Below, in pieces: positions 45,129 to 54,214 of a stretch of 64,000 bases of DNA (its first letter is position 1; each line of letters begins with the position of its first letter). The notes below the pieces were generated by a model. That model saw only the letters and a list, made by a program, of their open reading frames with translations, had not been told where the DNA came from and did not search any database. Position numbers and translations under genes: made by a program. The stretch is from Streptomyces bottropensis ATCC 25435 (GTDB lineage: Bacteria; Actinomycetota; Actinomycetes; Streptomycetales; Streptomycetaceae), in the NCBI RefSeq assembly GCF_000383595.1, contig NZ_KB911581.1, forward strand, positions 1,292,276-1,356,275, given 5' to 3'.

Positions 45129-46955
45129 GTGGCGCGCAACATCGCGGCTCCCCCTTCAACCGTCCCGACCACCCACCGAGAACTCGTGGCGTGGGTGAAC
45201 GAGATCGCCGAACTGACCGAGCCGGACAACGTGGTCTGGTGCGATGGATCCGAGGCCGAGTACGAGCGCCTGTGCGGGGAGCTCGTCGAGAAGGGCACCT
45301 TCCGTAGGCTCGATCCGATCAAGCGCCCGAACTCCTACTACGCCGCGTCCGACCCGACCGACGTCGCCCGGGTCGAGGACCGGACGTTCATCTGTTCGGA
45401 GAAGGAGGAGGACGCGGGCCCGACCAACCACTGGAAGGCCCCCGCCGAGATGCGGGACATCTTCCAGGGCGAGAAGGGCCTGTTCCGCGGCGCGATGCGC
45501 GGTCGCACGATGTACGTCGTCCCGTTCTGCATGGGCCCCCTGGGCTCGCCGCTGTCCGCCATCGGCGTCGAGATCACCGACTCCGCGTACGTCGCCGTCT
45601 CCATGCGCACGATGACCCGTATGGGACAGCCGGTGCTGGACGAACTGGGCTCCGAGGGCTTCTTCGTGAAGGCCGTGCACACCCTCGGCGCCCCGCTGGA
45701 GCCCGGTCAGGCCGATGTGCCGTGGCCCTGCAACAGCACCAAGTACATCTCCCACTTCCCCGAGAGCCGTGAGATCTGGTCCTACGGCTCCGGGTACGGC
45801 GGCAACGCGCTGCTCGGCAAGAAGTGCTACGCCCTGCGCATCGCGTCGGTGATGGCGCGGGACGAGGGCTGGCTGGCCGAGCACATGCTGATCCTCAAAC
45901 TGACCCCGCCGCAGGGTGAGTCGAAGTACGTCGCCGCCGCGTTCCCGTCGGCGTGCGGCAAGACGAACCTGGCGATGCTGGAGCCGACCGTCAAGGGCTG
46001 GACCGTCGAGACCATCGGCGACGACATCGCGTGGATGCGCTTCGACGAGGACGGGCAGCTCTACGCGATCAACCCCGAGGCCGGGTTCTTCGGCGTCGCG
46101 CCCGGCACCGGTGAGCACACCAACGCCAACGCGATGAAGACGCTGTGGGGCAACTCGGTCTTCACCAACGTGGCGCTCACCGACGACGGCGACGTGTGGT
46201 GGGAGGGGATGACAGAGGAGACTCCGGCCCACCTCACCGACTGGAAGGGCAACGACTGGACGCCGGACGCCGAGGCGCCGGCCGCCCACCCGAACGCCCG
46301 GTTCACGGTGCCCGCCTCGCAGTGCCCGATCATCGCGCCCGAGTGGGAGAACCCCAAGGGCGTGCCGATCTCGGCGATCCTCTTCGGTGGCCGCCGCGCC
46401 ACGGCGGTGCCGCTGGTGACGGAGTCCTTCGACTGGAACCACGGGGTGTTCCTGGGCGCGAACGTGGCGTCCGAGAAGACCGCGGCGGCCGAGGGCAAGG
46501 TCGGCGAGCTGCGCCGCGACCCGTTCGCGATGCTGCCCTTCTGCGGCTACAACATGGGCGACTACATGGGCCACTGGGTCGATGTCGCCAAGGGCAAGGA
46601 CCAGGCGAAGCTGCCGAAGATCTACTACGTCAACTGGTTCCGCAAGAACGACGCGGGCAAGTTCGTCTGGCCCGGGTTCGGTGAGAACAGCCGGGTCCTG
46701 AAGTGGATCGTGGACCGGCTGGACGGCAAGGCCGAGGGTGTGCAGACGCCGATCGGCATCCTCCCGACGCCGGAGGCGCTCGACACGGAGGGGCTGGACC
46801 TGTCCGCGTCCGACCTCGACTTCCTGCTGACCGTCGACAAGGAGGTGTGGCGGGAGGAGGCCGCGCTCGTGCCCGAACACCTCAACACCTTCGGTGATCA
46901 CACGCCGAAGGAGCTGTGGGACGAGTACCGGGCGCTGGTGAGTCGTCTGGGCTGA
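45129..46955 (+). CDS. pckG: Phosphoenolpyruvate carboxykinase (GTP)
   Basis: The enzyme converts oxaloacetate and GTP to phosphoenolpyruvate, CO2 and GDP, the entry to gluconeogenesis. The 608-residue protein has the kinase-1a loop FPSACGKTN with the reactive Cys276 and Lys278, and the GTP-type signatures [19 protein letters not shown] and FGGRR. GTG 45129 has AGGAG five bases upstream and matches the known N-terminus; the earlier ATG at 45063 lies in the leader. The gene stands alone, followed by the first dispersed inverted-repeat element. Confidence 0.97.
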   Translation: MARNIAAPPSTVPTTHRELVAWVNEIAELTEPDNVVWCDGSEAEYERLCGELVEKGTFRRLDPIKRPNSYYAASDPTDVARVEDRTFICSEKEEDAGPTNHWKAPAEMRDIFQGEKGLFRGAMRGRTMYVVPFCMGPLGSPLSAIGVEITDSAYVAVSMRTMTRMGQPVLDELGSEGFFVKAVHTLGAPLEPGQADVPWPCNSTKYISHFPESREIWSYGSGYGGNALLGKKCYALRIASVMARDEGWLAEHMLILKLTPPQGESKYVAAAFPSACGKTNLAMLEPTVKGWTVETIGDDIAWMRFDEDGQLYAINPEAGFFGVAPGTGEHTNANAMKTLWGNSVFTNVALTDDGDVWWEGMTEETPAHLTDWKGNDWTPDAEAPAAHPNARFTVPASQCPIIAPEWENPKGVPISAILFGGRRATAVPLVTESFDWNHGVFLGANVASEKTAAAEGKVGELRRDPFAMLPFCGYNMGDYMGHWVDVAKGKDQAKLPKIYYVNWFRKNDAGKFVWPGFGENSRVLKWIVDRLDGKAEGVQTPIGILPTPEALDTEGLDLSASDLDFLLTVDKEVWREEAALVPEHLNTFGDHTPKELWDEYRALVSRLG

Positions 46956-47097
46956 CGCCCGCGTGTGTGCTCCGCGATCGGCCGGTACGGGTTGCCCTGA
47001 CGAGCGACGTCTCCTCGGCCGGTCGCGGACTTTGTGCGCGCCGGGGTTTGGTGCGCATGGCGGCTCGGGGGTGCGGGTGCGTCGGGGAATGCCGCTT

Positions 47098-47290
47098 CGG
47101 TGGGGCTTCTCGCGGGAGTTCCCCGCGCCCCTGAAAACCCGGGCCCTGGCGGGCCTGAAAGACCGGCCCCCGCAGGTCCGAAGCGGTTTGGGCGCGCGGG
47201 CCTGCAGCGGTGGGTGCGCGGGCCTGAAAAGCGGTGGGCGCAGCCCCTGCTTTTCAGGGGCGCGGGGAACTGCGCGATCAGCCCCCACCG
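47098..47290. repeat. Long inverted-repeat element, copy A
   Basis: Arms of about 40 bases (47098-47137 and 47251-47290) pair with few mismatches. Each arm contains or closely matches CGCGCAGTTCCCCGCGCCCC or its complement. The roughly 110 bases between them hold short GGGCCT-rich units that could form mini-hairpins. It lies in the 476-base gap 46956-47431 between pckG and the kinase gene, which otherwise shows no gene. Related copies are at 53375-53587 and 58203-58432. Confidence 0.85.
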
Positions 47291-47431
47291 GGCCCGCGGC
47301 CGAGGGGGAAGGGGTGCTGCCCCTCGGGATGGGGACGGGTAGGGGCGGAGGGGGCGAAAAGGGCTACCGCGCAACGGATTTCGCGGGACACTCGGGACAT
47401 CCGCACCGAACCCCGAAATGAGGTGAGCGGG

Positions 47432-48421
47432 GTGCGTACACCCGTAAGTGACCCCCTGAAGATCGGCCCGTACAAGATAGTCGGCCGCCTGGGATCGGGC
47501 GGCATGGGCTGGGTCTACCTGGGCCGCTCACCCGCCGGCCGCGAGGTCGCCGTCAAGGTCGCCCGCCCCGAACTCGCCGCGGAGCCCGAGTTCCGCGAGC
47601 GCTTCGCCCGCGAGGTCGCCGCCGCCCGCGTGGTCAGCGGCGCCTACACCGCCGCCGTCGTCGACGCCGACCCGACCGCCGAACTCCCCTGGCTGGCCAC
47701 CCTGTACGTCCCCGGCCCCTCCCTCGCGGAAGCGGTCCGCGCCGACGGCCCCCTCCCCGAGGCCCAGGTCCGCCCCCTCGGCGCCGGACTCGTCGAGGCG
47801 TTGCAGGCCATCCACGCCGCGCACGTGATCCACCGCGACCTCAAACCGGCCAACGTCCTGCTCGCCCAGGACGGCCCCCGCGTCATCGACTTCGGCATCT
47901 CCCGGGTCGACGGCGCCCCCGGTCTGACCCGCGTCGGTGTCGTCGTCGGCACCCCGCCGTTCATGTCGCCCGAGCAGATCCGCGGCGACCGGGTCGGACC
48001 GGCGAGCGACATCTTCTCGCTGGGCGGCGTCCTGGTCTACGCGCTCACCGGCCGTTCCCCGCACGGCAGCGGCGAAGGCGTGAGCGTGGAGGTCGTACGA
48101 GGAGAGCCCCGGCTGAACGGCGTACCGGCGGGACTGCGCCCCCTGATCGCCCGCTGCCTGGCCAAGCGGCCCGAGGACCGGCCCCGACTCGCCGAGATCC
48201 TGGCCGAGTTGGTGGAGGAGGACGCGAGCGCCGAGGTGTGGCCGCCGCCGCAGGTGGCCCGGACCATCGAGGTGCGGTACGAGGAACTGAAGGAGCGCCA
48301 CCTGCGCCGTACGACGAGCGAGTCCGTCCCCTCCTGCCTGCTGCTTCACGCCCAGGCACTGCTCGACGCCGGTCTGACCGGCGCCATGGTCGCCGGGGCG
48401 GTGGTCCGTGACGGTGCCTGA
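47432..48421 (+). CDS. Serine/threonine protein kinase
   Basis: The 329-residue Hanks-type kinase has the glycine loop GRLGSGGMGWVYLG, catalytic Lys42 (VAVKV), HRDLKPAN (Asp136) and DFG (Asp153), followed by GTPPFMSPEQ. There is no membrane helix and no extracellular sensor, unlike PknB types. It has a short C-terminal extension after the kinase fold with LEU/ALA-rich helices (SCLLLHAQALLDAGLTG). GTG 47432 has GAGG eight bases upstream. The following YbjN-like gene overlaps its end, so it leads the signalling block. Confidence 0.93.
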   Translation: MRTPVSDPLKIGPYKIVGRLGSGGMGWVYLGRSPAGREVAVKVARPELAAEPEFRERFAREVAAARVVSGAYTAAVVDADPTAELPWLATLYVPGPSLAEAVRADGPLPEAQVRPLGAGLVEALQAIHAAHVIHRDLKPANVLLAQDGPRVIDFGISRVDGAPGLTRVGVVVGTPPFMSPEQIRGDRVGPASDIFSLGGVLVYALTGRSPHGSGEGVSVEVVRGEPRLNGVPAGLRPLIARCLAKRPEDRPRLAEILAELVEEDASAEVWPPPQVARTIEVRYEELKERHLRRTTSESVPSCLLLHAQALLDAGLTGAMVAGAVVRDGA

Positions 48422-48962
48422 CTCCTACCCGGGCCAAGGCTCCTTCCCGGGCCAAGGCTCCTACTCCGGCCGGGAATCCTCCACGGACCGGGAGTCCTCC
48501 GGGGGCCGCGAGGCGTATCCCTCGGTCAACGCCGAGATACACGACCTCGGCACGCACTGGCGGCAGTTGGTGCAGAACTGGGTCGCCCGGCGGAATTACC
48601 ACACGGTCCACGACACCGTGTCCGTGTCCCTGCGATTCGATCTCCCCGAGGCGGGGCGAATGGTCACGGTGAGATTCATGACCACCAAAAGGCTTCTCGT
48701 GGCCTTCGCGACGGACGGGCATTTCCTCCGGCAGGACCAACTCGCCATGGCGGCGGCCGCGTCGAACGCGTGGAATACCGAACAATTGATTCCCATGCTT
48801 TCCGTGTGGGACGTACGCGGGCCGCGCCCCTGCCTCGCCGGGGTGTGCGACCTGCCGCTGACGTGCCGCATCACCCAGGCCGACTTCGACGCGCTGGCCA
48901 ATGACTGGGTGGAGAGGGCGCGGCAGATGTTCAGCCGTTGCCATCAGGTGTTCAAGTTGTAG
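48408..48962 (+). CDS. YbjN-like protein coupled to the kinase
   Basis: The 184-residue protein has a Gly/Ser-rich, low-complexity N-terminus (about 35 residues) and a compact alpha/beta domain with the YbjN-like pattern (RFMTTKRLLVAFATDGHFLR, AAAASNAWNTEQLIPMLSVW). The YbjN fold resembles type III secretion chaperones and is often found with signalling proteins. It overlaps the kinase gene by 14 bases and is thus likely a partner or substrate. GTG 48408 or GTG 48414 may be the start. The middle of the gene uses several rare codons. The domain assignment is tentative. Confidence 0.65.
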   Translation: MTVPDSYPGQGSFPGQGSYSGRESSTDRESSGGREAYPSVNAEIHDLGTHWRQLVQNWVARRNYHTVHDTVSVSLRFDLPEAGRMVTVRFMTTKRLLVAFATDGHFLRQDQLAMAAAASNAWNTEQLIPMLSVWDVRGPRPCLAGVCDLPLTCRITQADFDALANDWVERARQMFSRCHQVFKL

Positions 48963-49121
48963 AAGTGAAAAGCGTACTGATCGTAAGCCGACGAAAGTCG
49001 CCGTAACTCCACCGGCGGAATGCACCAAACCCTTCCGGCCGCCCCGTCACCTGCTCCACTATGGGATGGGCTATTTCAGGGCCGCGGGGGCGTGCCTTTC
49101 AGGCCACGGGGGGTGGGTGCG

Positions 49122-50312
49122 ATGGGTGCGATCGGGCGTTTGTCGTTCGTCGGTGTGCTGGTGGGGTCACTGGTCGCACTCGTGCCGGGTGGGCCGTCCG
49201 TGGCGGTCGCCGACTCGTGTGCCGACCGGCTCACCGAGCAGTTGGCGTGCTGGGCCGAGGTGATCAAGGACGGACCTGTCGTGATCACGCTGGACGAGCC
49301 GCTGGCGTACGAGGACGTCGAGGAGCGGCAGCACCAGGACATCGAGGCATTGCGCAGGGACCGGTACCCGCTCGTGGTCCGCGTGCAGAAGGACAAGGCC
49401 ACCGGCGAGGGCGGTACGGCCCTCCTGGTCCTGGCCGAGGGTCGGCTCGTCCATCCCGAGGCCCGCGTCGACCGGCTGCGGCCCGGCCCGATGAGAGCCC
49501 TGAAGGAGGCGGGCCTCTGCGTCGACCGCACACTGATCTGCGAGCTGATCGAGCGCAAGGGTGACAAGTCCGCCTCCCTGGCCGGCAAGGAGCTGATCGA
49601 CGCGGGTCTGGCCGCCGACGTCACCAGCCATGTCGACGCCATCGGCCCGGGGGAGGACGACGGGAAGCCGCCCGCCGACACCTCCTCGGGCGGATCCGCC
49701 GAGCAGGGCGGCCAGAAGCAGGGCGGTGAACAGGCCGTCACCACCGACGACGAACCCGCCGGCTACGGCAGCGGCGCCTGGACCGCCTTCTGGATGGGTC
49801 TCCTCCTCGCCCTGCTGCTGCTCGCCTTCGTGATCGTGATCCGGCGCTCCAGGGGCCCGGTGGCCGTGGGCCATCGAGCGGTGTCTCCCGGACGGGCCCT
49901 CGGCGGACCCACCCGGCCGACGCCGGCGCACGCGGCGCGCGGCGGAAACGGAAGCGGGAGCGGGAGCGGGAGAGAGGGCGGGAGAGAGGGCGGTAACGGC
50001 CTCGGCGGCGCGGCCGTCGAGGGGGACGAGGCCACCACGCGGCTGCGCGCCGCGCCCGCACCCCGGTACGGGCGCCAGGTGGGACCCCGCCCGACGCACT
50101 CCCGGACCGCCGTCGTACGGACCGAACTCCACCCGCAGGGCTATGTCGAACTCGACCGGGTGCTGCGCCGGGCCGTGTGGGCCGAGCCGGGGCGGCCGCC
50201 ACCCGCCCCCGGCGCTCTCGTCGACGTCGCCGACGCACGGGAACGCGATTCCGAGGTTCTGTACGCCTTCCCGCCGACCGCCGCCCGGCACGCGAAGGGC
50301 ACGCCCAGATGA
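49122..50312 (+). CDS. Single-pass membrane protein of unknown function
   Basis: The 396-residue protein has a signal peptide (RLSFVGVLVGSLVALVPGG), an extracytoplasmic domain of about 200 residues with two Cys pairs (DSCADRLTEQLACW, GLCVDRTLICELIE), one membrane helix (TAFWMGLLLALLLLAFVIVI) and a Gly/Arg-rich cytoplasmic tail. It precedes the VWA-phosphatase-kinase genes and could carry an outside signal to them, which is inference from order and topology. ATG 49122 follows a GGGGGG stretch. No known domain is recognised. Confidence 0.7.
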   Translation: MGAIGRLSFVGVLVGSLVALVPGGPSVAVADSCADRLTEQLACWAEVIKDGPVVITLDEPLAYEDVEERQHQDIEALRRDRYPLVVRVQKDKATGEGGTALLVLAEGRLVHPEARVDRLRPGPMRALKEAGLCVDRTLICELIERKGDKSASLAGKELIDAGLAADVTSHVDAIGPGEDDGKPPADTSSGGSAEQGGQKQGGEQAVTTDDEPAGYGSGAWTAFWMGLLLALLLLAFVIVIRRSRGPVAVGHRAVSPGRALGGPTRPTPAHAARGGNGSGSGSGREGGREGGNGLGGAAVEGDEATTRLRAAPAPRYGRQVGPRPTHSRTAVVRTELHPQGYVELDRVLRRAVWAEPGRPPPAPGALVDVADARERDSEVLYAFPPTAARHAKGTPR

Positions 50313-50514
50313 CGTCGGCGCCAGCCGGCAGCCACCGGGCTGCAAGCGCCGGCAGCGACCCCGGCAGACGTGGCAGACGTGACGGTCGCACCAGCCGCGA
50401 CCCCGGCAGCGGCGACCGCGACACAGGCATCGACGACGCCAGAAACATCACCAATACCAGAGGCATCAGCAACACCAGAGGCATCGGCAACACACAGGCA
50501 CAGGGGGAAGAACC
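50313..50514. repeat. Repeat-rich leader of the VWA gene
   Basis: The 202 bases between the membrane-protein gene and the VWA gene contain imperfect 18-base repeats (ACCAGAGGCATCAGCAAC and similar, about 50457-50493) and GCAGACGTG repeats. An ATG at 50309 opens a frame across it, but its product is low complexity and overlaps the VWA gene out of frame, so I do not call it. Confidence 0.5.
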
Positions 50515-51276
50515 ATGCACCGCGAATACCCGCCCACGCTGCCGGCGGAGTACGCCGACATCGAGTTCGAGAACAACGCCCAGCGCATGCCGCTCGTGCT
50601 CTGCCTCGACACGTCCAGCTCCATGGCGGGCCCGCCGATCCAGACGCTGAACAACGCGCTCGCCGAATGGACCCGCGAACTCCACGACGACGTCAGCCTC
50701 AGCTACAGCGTGGAGGTCGCCGTCGTCACCTTCGGCGGCCAGGGCGTCGGCGCCTGGCGCGGACCCCAGCTCCTCGACCCGCGCACCCGCACGAGCCCCT
50801 TCATACCCGCGCACGCCTTCCAGGCACCGCAGCTCACGGCCGCCGGAGTCACCCTGATGACCGAGGCGCTGGAGCTGGCGATGCACATCGTCGCGGCCCG
50901 CAAGGCCGAACTGCGGGCCTCGGGGCTGCAGTACTACCGGCCGCAGATCTGCCTCGTCACCGACGGCCTGCCCACCGACCCGACCGGTCACCTCACCGAA
51001 TCCTGGCACCGGCTGGTCCCCGTCCTCGCCGAGGAGCAGAGCGCCCGCCGCTTCCGGCTGTACGCGATCGGGGTCGGCGGGATCACGGACCGGGGGGAGC
51101 AGGTGCTGCGCGCGTTCGCGCCGAAGTTCAACGCCCGGCTGCAGGGCTTCCCGTTCCGGGAACTGCTCCAGATGATGTCCGCCAGCGCCAACGCCGAGCA
51201 GAAGGGCGCCGGGGACGAGGTGTTCGAGAAGATCTTCAGCCAGTTCAAGACGCAGCGCCCGGCCTGGGAGGCGTGA
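50515..51276 (+). CDS. VWA-domain protein (TerY type)
   Basis: The 253-residue cytoplasmic protein consists almost entirely of a von Willebrand A domain with the metal-ion site motif DTSSSM (from Asp32) and later TDGLPTDP. It resembles TerY/YegL proteins. The next genes are a PP2C phosphatase (one base away) and a divergent kinase, which is the order of the TerY-P triad described by comparative genomics for Ter-linked stress systems. GGGGGAAG lies upstream of ATG 50515. It probably scaffolds the kinase-phosphatase pair. Confidence 0.88.
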   Translation: MHREYPPTLPAEYADIEFENNAQRMPLVLCLDTSSSMAGPPIQTLNNALAEWTRELHDDVSLSYSVEVAVVTFGGQGVGAWRGPQLLDPRTRTSPFIPAHAFQAPQLTAAGVTLMTEALELAMHIVAARKAELRASGLQYYRPQICLVTDGLPTDPTGHLTESWHRLVPVLAEEQSARRFRLYAIGVGGITDRGEQVLRAFAPKFNARLQGFPFRELLQMMSASANAEQKGAGDEVFEKIFSQFKTQRPAWEA

Positions 51277-51277
51277 G

Positions 51278-52066
51278 ATGACCGCCGCCGCGCCCTGGCG
51301 GATCCACGGCCTGAGCGTCGAGGGATACCGGCACCGGCGCCAGGGACTGCCCTGTCAGGACGCGTGCGCCGCCACCGCCACGACCTCCGTCGCCGTGCTC
51401 GCCGTCGCCGACGGGGCCGGCAGCCGACCGCGCTCGGAGGAGGGCGCGCGGCTCGCGGTGCGGCTCGCGACGGAGCACTTCGGGCGGCGGGCCGAGGCGG
51501 CCCTGGAGGTGCCGCCGGGGGAGGCCGTGCACGACCTGCTGCGGGACTCCCTGCACGACGTGAGCAAGGACTTCCTCGACCGGACCGGCGCCGACGCGCA
51601 GGACTTCGCCACGACGCTCACGGTGGTGGTGCTCGCACCCGGCTGGATCGGTCATGTCACCGTCGGGGACGGCTTCGTCGTCGTCCGGGCCGGGACGGAG
51701 GACGGGGAGCGGCAGTTCCATCTGCTGCCGCAGGCCGCGGCGGCGAGCGAGTACAGCAACGAGACGGTGTTCCTCACCTCGCCGGACGCGGCGCGCTGGA
51801 CCCACACCGAGTGTGTGGCGGACGACGGGGTCGACGGGGTGCTCCTGTCCACGGACGGCCTCGCCCAGGCCATGCTCAACCGGGCGGCCGACGGCGCCGC
51901 GTCCCCGAACACCTCGTTCGCCGACGCCGTGTTCCGCTCCCTGGACACCGCCGCCGAGGACGACCGCGACCCCAATCTGGCGGCCCTCCTGCGCTCCGAC
52001 CGCCTCACCGCCCTCAACGCCGACGACAAGACCCTGCTGCGAGCCGTCCGCACACACCGGCGATGA
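51278..52066 (+). CDS. PP2C-type protein phosphatase
   Basis: The 262-residue phosphatase of the PPM/PP2C superfamily has the metal-site motifs VADGAGS, FATTLT, VGDGFVVV and a late Asp pair (NADDKTLL). It removes phosphate from Ser/Thr and is the expected opponent of the kinase encoded next. It begins one base after the VWA gene stops, so the two are translated together. This compact form without a sensor domain is that of TerY-P triads. Confidence 0.88.
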   Translation: MTAAAPWRIHGLSVEGYRHRRQGLPCQDACAATATTSVAVLAVADGAGSRPRSEEGARLAVRLATEHFGRRAEAALEVPPGEAVHDLLRDSLHDVSKDFLDRTGADAQDFATTLTVVVLAPGWIGHVTVGDGFVVVRAGTEDGERQFHLLPQAAAASEYSNETVFLTSPDAARWTHTECVADDGVDGVLLSTDGLAQAMLNRAADGAASPNTSFADAVFRSLDTAAEDDRDPNLAALLRSDRLTALNADDKTLLRAVRTHRR

Positions 52067-52164
52067 CCGCTGCGCACGACGGACGATTCTGCCGGGCGTG
52101 GCCCTGCCCCAGGCCGACGCCTCCGCGCGGCGGCGACCGGCCCATGACACCTGGAGGTACGGCC

Positions 52165-53331
52165 ATGAGCGGCCGCACGGTCTTTCTCGACGGCAGGCGG
52201 GTCACGCTGGCCGAGTCGCCGCTGAAGGGCGGCGGGCAGGCGGCGGTGTTCCCCGTGGAGGGGGACGCCGGGATCGTCGTCAAGATCTACCGGGACACAC
52301 CCGGGCCGGACCAGGAGCGACGGCTGGCACGCATGCTCACGATGTCCCCGCTGGCCGCCCGCCCGACGGACGCCAACCAGCCGCCCGAGCTGGCCTGGCC
52401 CACCGCCATCGCCCGGGGCACGAACGGCGAGTTCCTCGGCTACGCGATGCGCCGGTTCGGCGAACCCCAGCACGTGCAGCTGGTGGGCCTGTTCACCCGT
52501 GTCCAGCGCCTCAAGCTCTTCCCCGACCGGGCCGACTGGCGGTTCCTGCTGGGCGTCGCCTGGAATCTCGCCTTCATGACGGCCCGGATGCACTACGACG
52601 ACCTCGTCATCGGAGACTTCTCCAGCAGCAACGTCGTCGTCGACGCCAACGGCTTCGTCACCTTCCTCGACTGCGACTCGATCGCCTTCACCGACCCGGT
52701 CACCGGGGAACTGTTCCCGTGCCTGATGCACACCACCGACTACTCGTCCCCCGAGCGCCAGGCGGGCGGCCCCGCGACCCGGCAGAGCGACGACTTCGCC
52801 CTCGCGGTCCTCGTCTACCAGCTGCTCACCGCCGGCAACCACCCCTTCGGCGGGGTCCCGCACGAGAGCGCCTCCGAGTCGACCGTCAAGGACAACATCG
52901 CCGCGAGCTGCAGCTATGTCGTCCGCCCCGAGCGGGTGACCATCCCGCGCGGCACGATCGACCCCTCCGTGCTGCCGACCGAACTCCTGACCCTCGCCAA
53001 GGCCGCCTTCGGTGCCGGCGTCGAGAATCCCGACGCCCGGCCGAAGGCCGAGGCCTGGCTCCGCGCGCTCGACAAGGAGCGCGGCGAGGTGCGCGCCTGC
53101 ACGGTGCGGCCCCTGCACACCTACGGCTCCCATCTGCCGACCTGCCCCTGGTGCACGCGGGCCGCGGTCACCGGGCACGACGTGTTCAACGGACCCCGTC
53201 CCGTGTCGGCCTCGGGGGCCCCGTGGGTGGCTCCGCCGGATCAGTCGCCGTCCCCGTACGCGGCGTTGAAGGTGCTGGCGGTGGTGGCGGGGGTGGTGTT
53301 GCTGATCGTGATCCTGGCGAACCTCGGCTGA
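52165..53331 (+). CDS. Divergent membrane-anchored protein kinase (triad kinase)
   Basis: The 388-residue protein has a kinase-like fold: Lys40 (VVKIYR), a catalytic segment GDFSSSNVVVD in place of HRDLKPxN, and LDCDS in place of the DFG. After it comes a zinc-knuckle-like CPWC, then a C-terminal membrane helix (VLAVVAGVVLLIVILANLG). These features match the YegI-like kinases of TerY-P triads. GGAGG lies seven bases before ATG 52165. It ends just before inverted-repeat copy B. Its substrate is unknown; neighbouring TelA or VWA proteins are candidates by context. Confidence 0.85.
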   Translation: MSGRTVFLDGRRVTLAESPLKGGGQAAVFPVEGDAGIVVKIYRDTPGPDQERRLARMLTMSPLAARPTDANQPPELAWPTAIARGTNGEFLGYAMRRFGEPQHVQLVGLFTRVQRLKLFPDRADWRFLLGVAWNLAFMTARMHYDDLVIGDFSSSNVVVDANGFVTFLDCDSIAFTDPVTGELFPCLMHTTDYSSPERQAGGPATRQSDDFALAVLVYQLLTAGNHPFGGVPHESASESTVKDNIAASCSYVVRPERVTIPRGTIDPSVLPTELLTLAKAAFGAGVENPDARPKAEAWLRALDKERGEVRACTVRPLHTYGSHLPTCPWCTRAAVTGHDVFNGPRPVSASGAPWVAPPDQSPSPYAALKVLAVVAGVVLLIVILANLG

Positions 53332-53374
53332 CGGCTGCCGCCGGTCGTAAGGGGTGATGCGGGTTTCGTGGGCG

Positions 53375-53587
53375 GGTGCGGGCCCGGTGGGGCTTCTCGC
53401 GCAGTTCCCCGCGCCCCCAAAAGCCCAGGCCCCTGCGGGCCTGAAAAGTCCAGGCCCCTGCGGGTCCGAAAGCGACGGTCCTGCGGGCCTGGGAAGCGAG
53501 GGCCTACGGCCCGAAAAGCATGGGGCGCAGCCCCTGCTTTTCAGGGGCGCGGGGAACTGCGCGACCAGCCCCCACCGGACCCGCACC
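53375..53587. repeat. Long inverted-repeat element, copy B
   Basis: Arms of about 50 bases (53375-53423 and 53536-53587) match closely. The centre carries four or five 22-26-base units such as CAGGCCCCTGCGGGCCTGAA, each able to form its own small hairpin. It sits between the convergent ends of the kinase gene and the TelA operon and fills most of that 280-base gap. It may end both transcripts. Confidence 0.88.
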
Positions 53588-53611
53588 CACCGACGCACCG
53601 GACCCGCACCC

Positions 53612-54214
53612 TCACCCCGACCGGTCCTCCAGGTACCGCGTGTGCGACTCCTGTCGACGTGCCTCCGCATCGCGCAGCGCTGCCGCGAGACGTCCCAACT
53701 CCTCCTGTAGCAGGCCGAGTTGACGCTCCAGGTGGCGTTCCGGGGGATCCGTTCCCGGGGTCAGCCGGGTCCACCAGCGGGTGCGGACGAAGGTGTCGAC
53801 CGCCTCGGGGACGTCCTGCCGTACGGCCCGGGAGAGAGCGTGGACGCCCTCCGGGTCGCGGGCGAGGATCTCGGCGACCCAGCCGGGATCGAGGAGGGCG
53901 GTGAGGAGTTCGGTCAGCTCGGTGAGCCGGCCGGACGCGGCGGGTGGCAGCTCGACACCGGCCAGGTACTCCCGCAGGGTGCCGAAGTCGGTCCGCACCT
54001 CGTCGAGCTGGGCGGAGGGGTCCGGGAAGTCCGGCGGCGGAGGGCGCTCCGGCGGGGCGATCAGGGCGCCCGCGCCGTACAGCCCGACGACCACGACCGG
54101 CCAGTACGGTCCCGCGATCCCCGCGAAGGTCAGTCCGAGTCCGGCGATCCCGAAAGCGCTGCCGGTGAGGTTCTTGCGGGACTCGACGTACGCCATGAAT
54201 TTACTGGTAGCCAC
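53612..54214 (-). CDS. Small membrane protein at the end of the TelA operon
   Basis: The 200-residue protein has two closely spaced hydrophobic segments (SAFGIAGLGLTFAGIAG and WPVVVVGLYGAGALIA), a Pro-rich linker and a helical, probably coiled-coil C-terminus (HLERQLGLLQEELGRLAAALRDAEAR). GTG 54214 has GAGGAG just upstream and overlaps the end of the preceding gene; ATG 54196 is an alternative. TelA genes are often next to XpaC-type membrane proteins and this one could be a distant member, but I cannot show it. Confidence 0.68.
   Translation of the reverse strand: MATSKFMAYVESRKNLTGSAFGIAGLGLTFAGIAGPYWPVVVVGLYGAGALIAPPERPPPPDFPDPSAQLDEVRTDFGTLREYLAGVELPPAASGRLTELTELLTALLDPGWVAEILARDPEGVHALSRAVRQDVPEAVDTFVRTRWWTRLTPGTDPPERHLERQLGLLQEELGRLAAALRDAEARRQESHTRYLEDRSG

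Noticed and set aside
45156..47288. 710-codon minus-strand frame opposite pckG
   Set aside because: Most of it is antisense to pckG and the rest is the inverted-repeat element. The peptide QFPAPLKSRG-like segment is the repeat arm read as protein.
50309..50650. Small frame starting by ATGA overlap after the membrane-protein gene
   Set aside because: The product is low complexity, comes from short repeats and overlaps the VWA gene out of frame.
53375..53587. Insertion sequence or transposon
   Set aside because: There is no transposase frame and no visible target-site duplication; the arms are internal to a compact repeat.
51652..53670. 672-codon minus-strand frame opposite the phosphatase and kinase genes
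   Set aside because: It is antisense to two well-supported genes and begins in repeat copy B.
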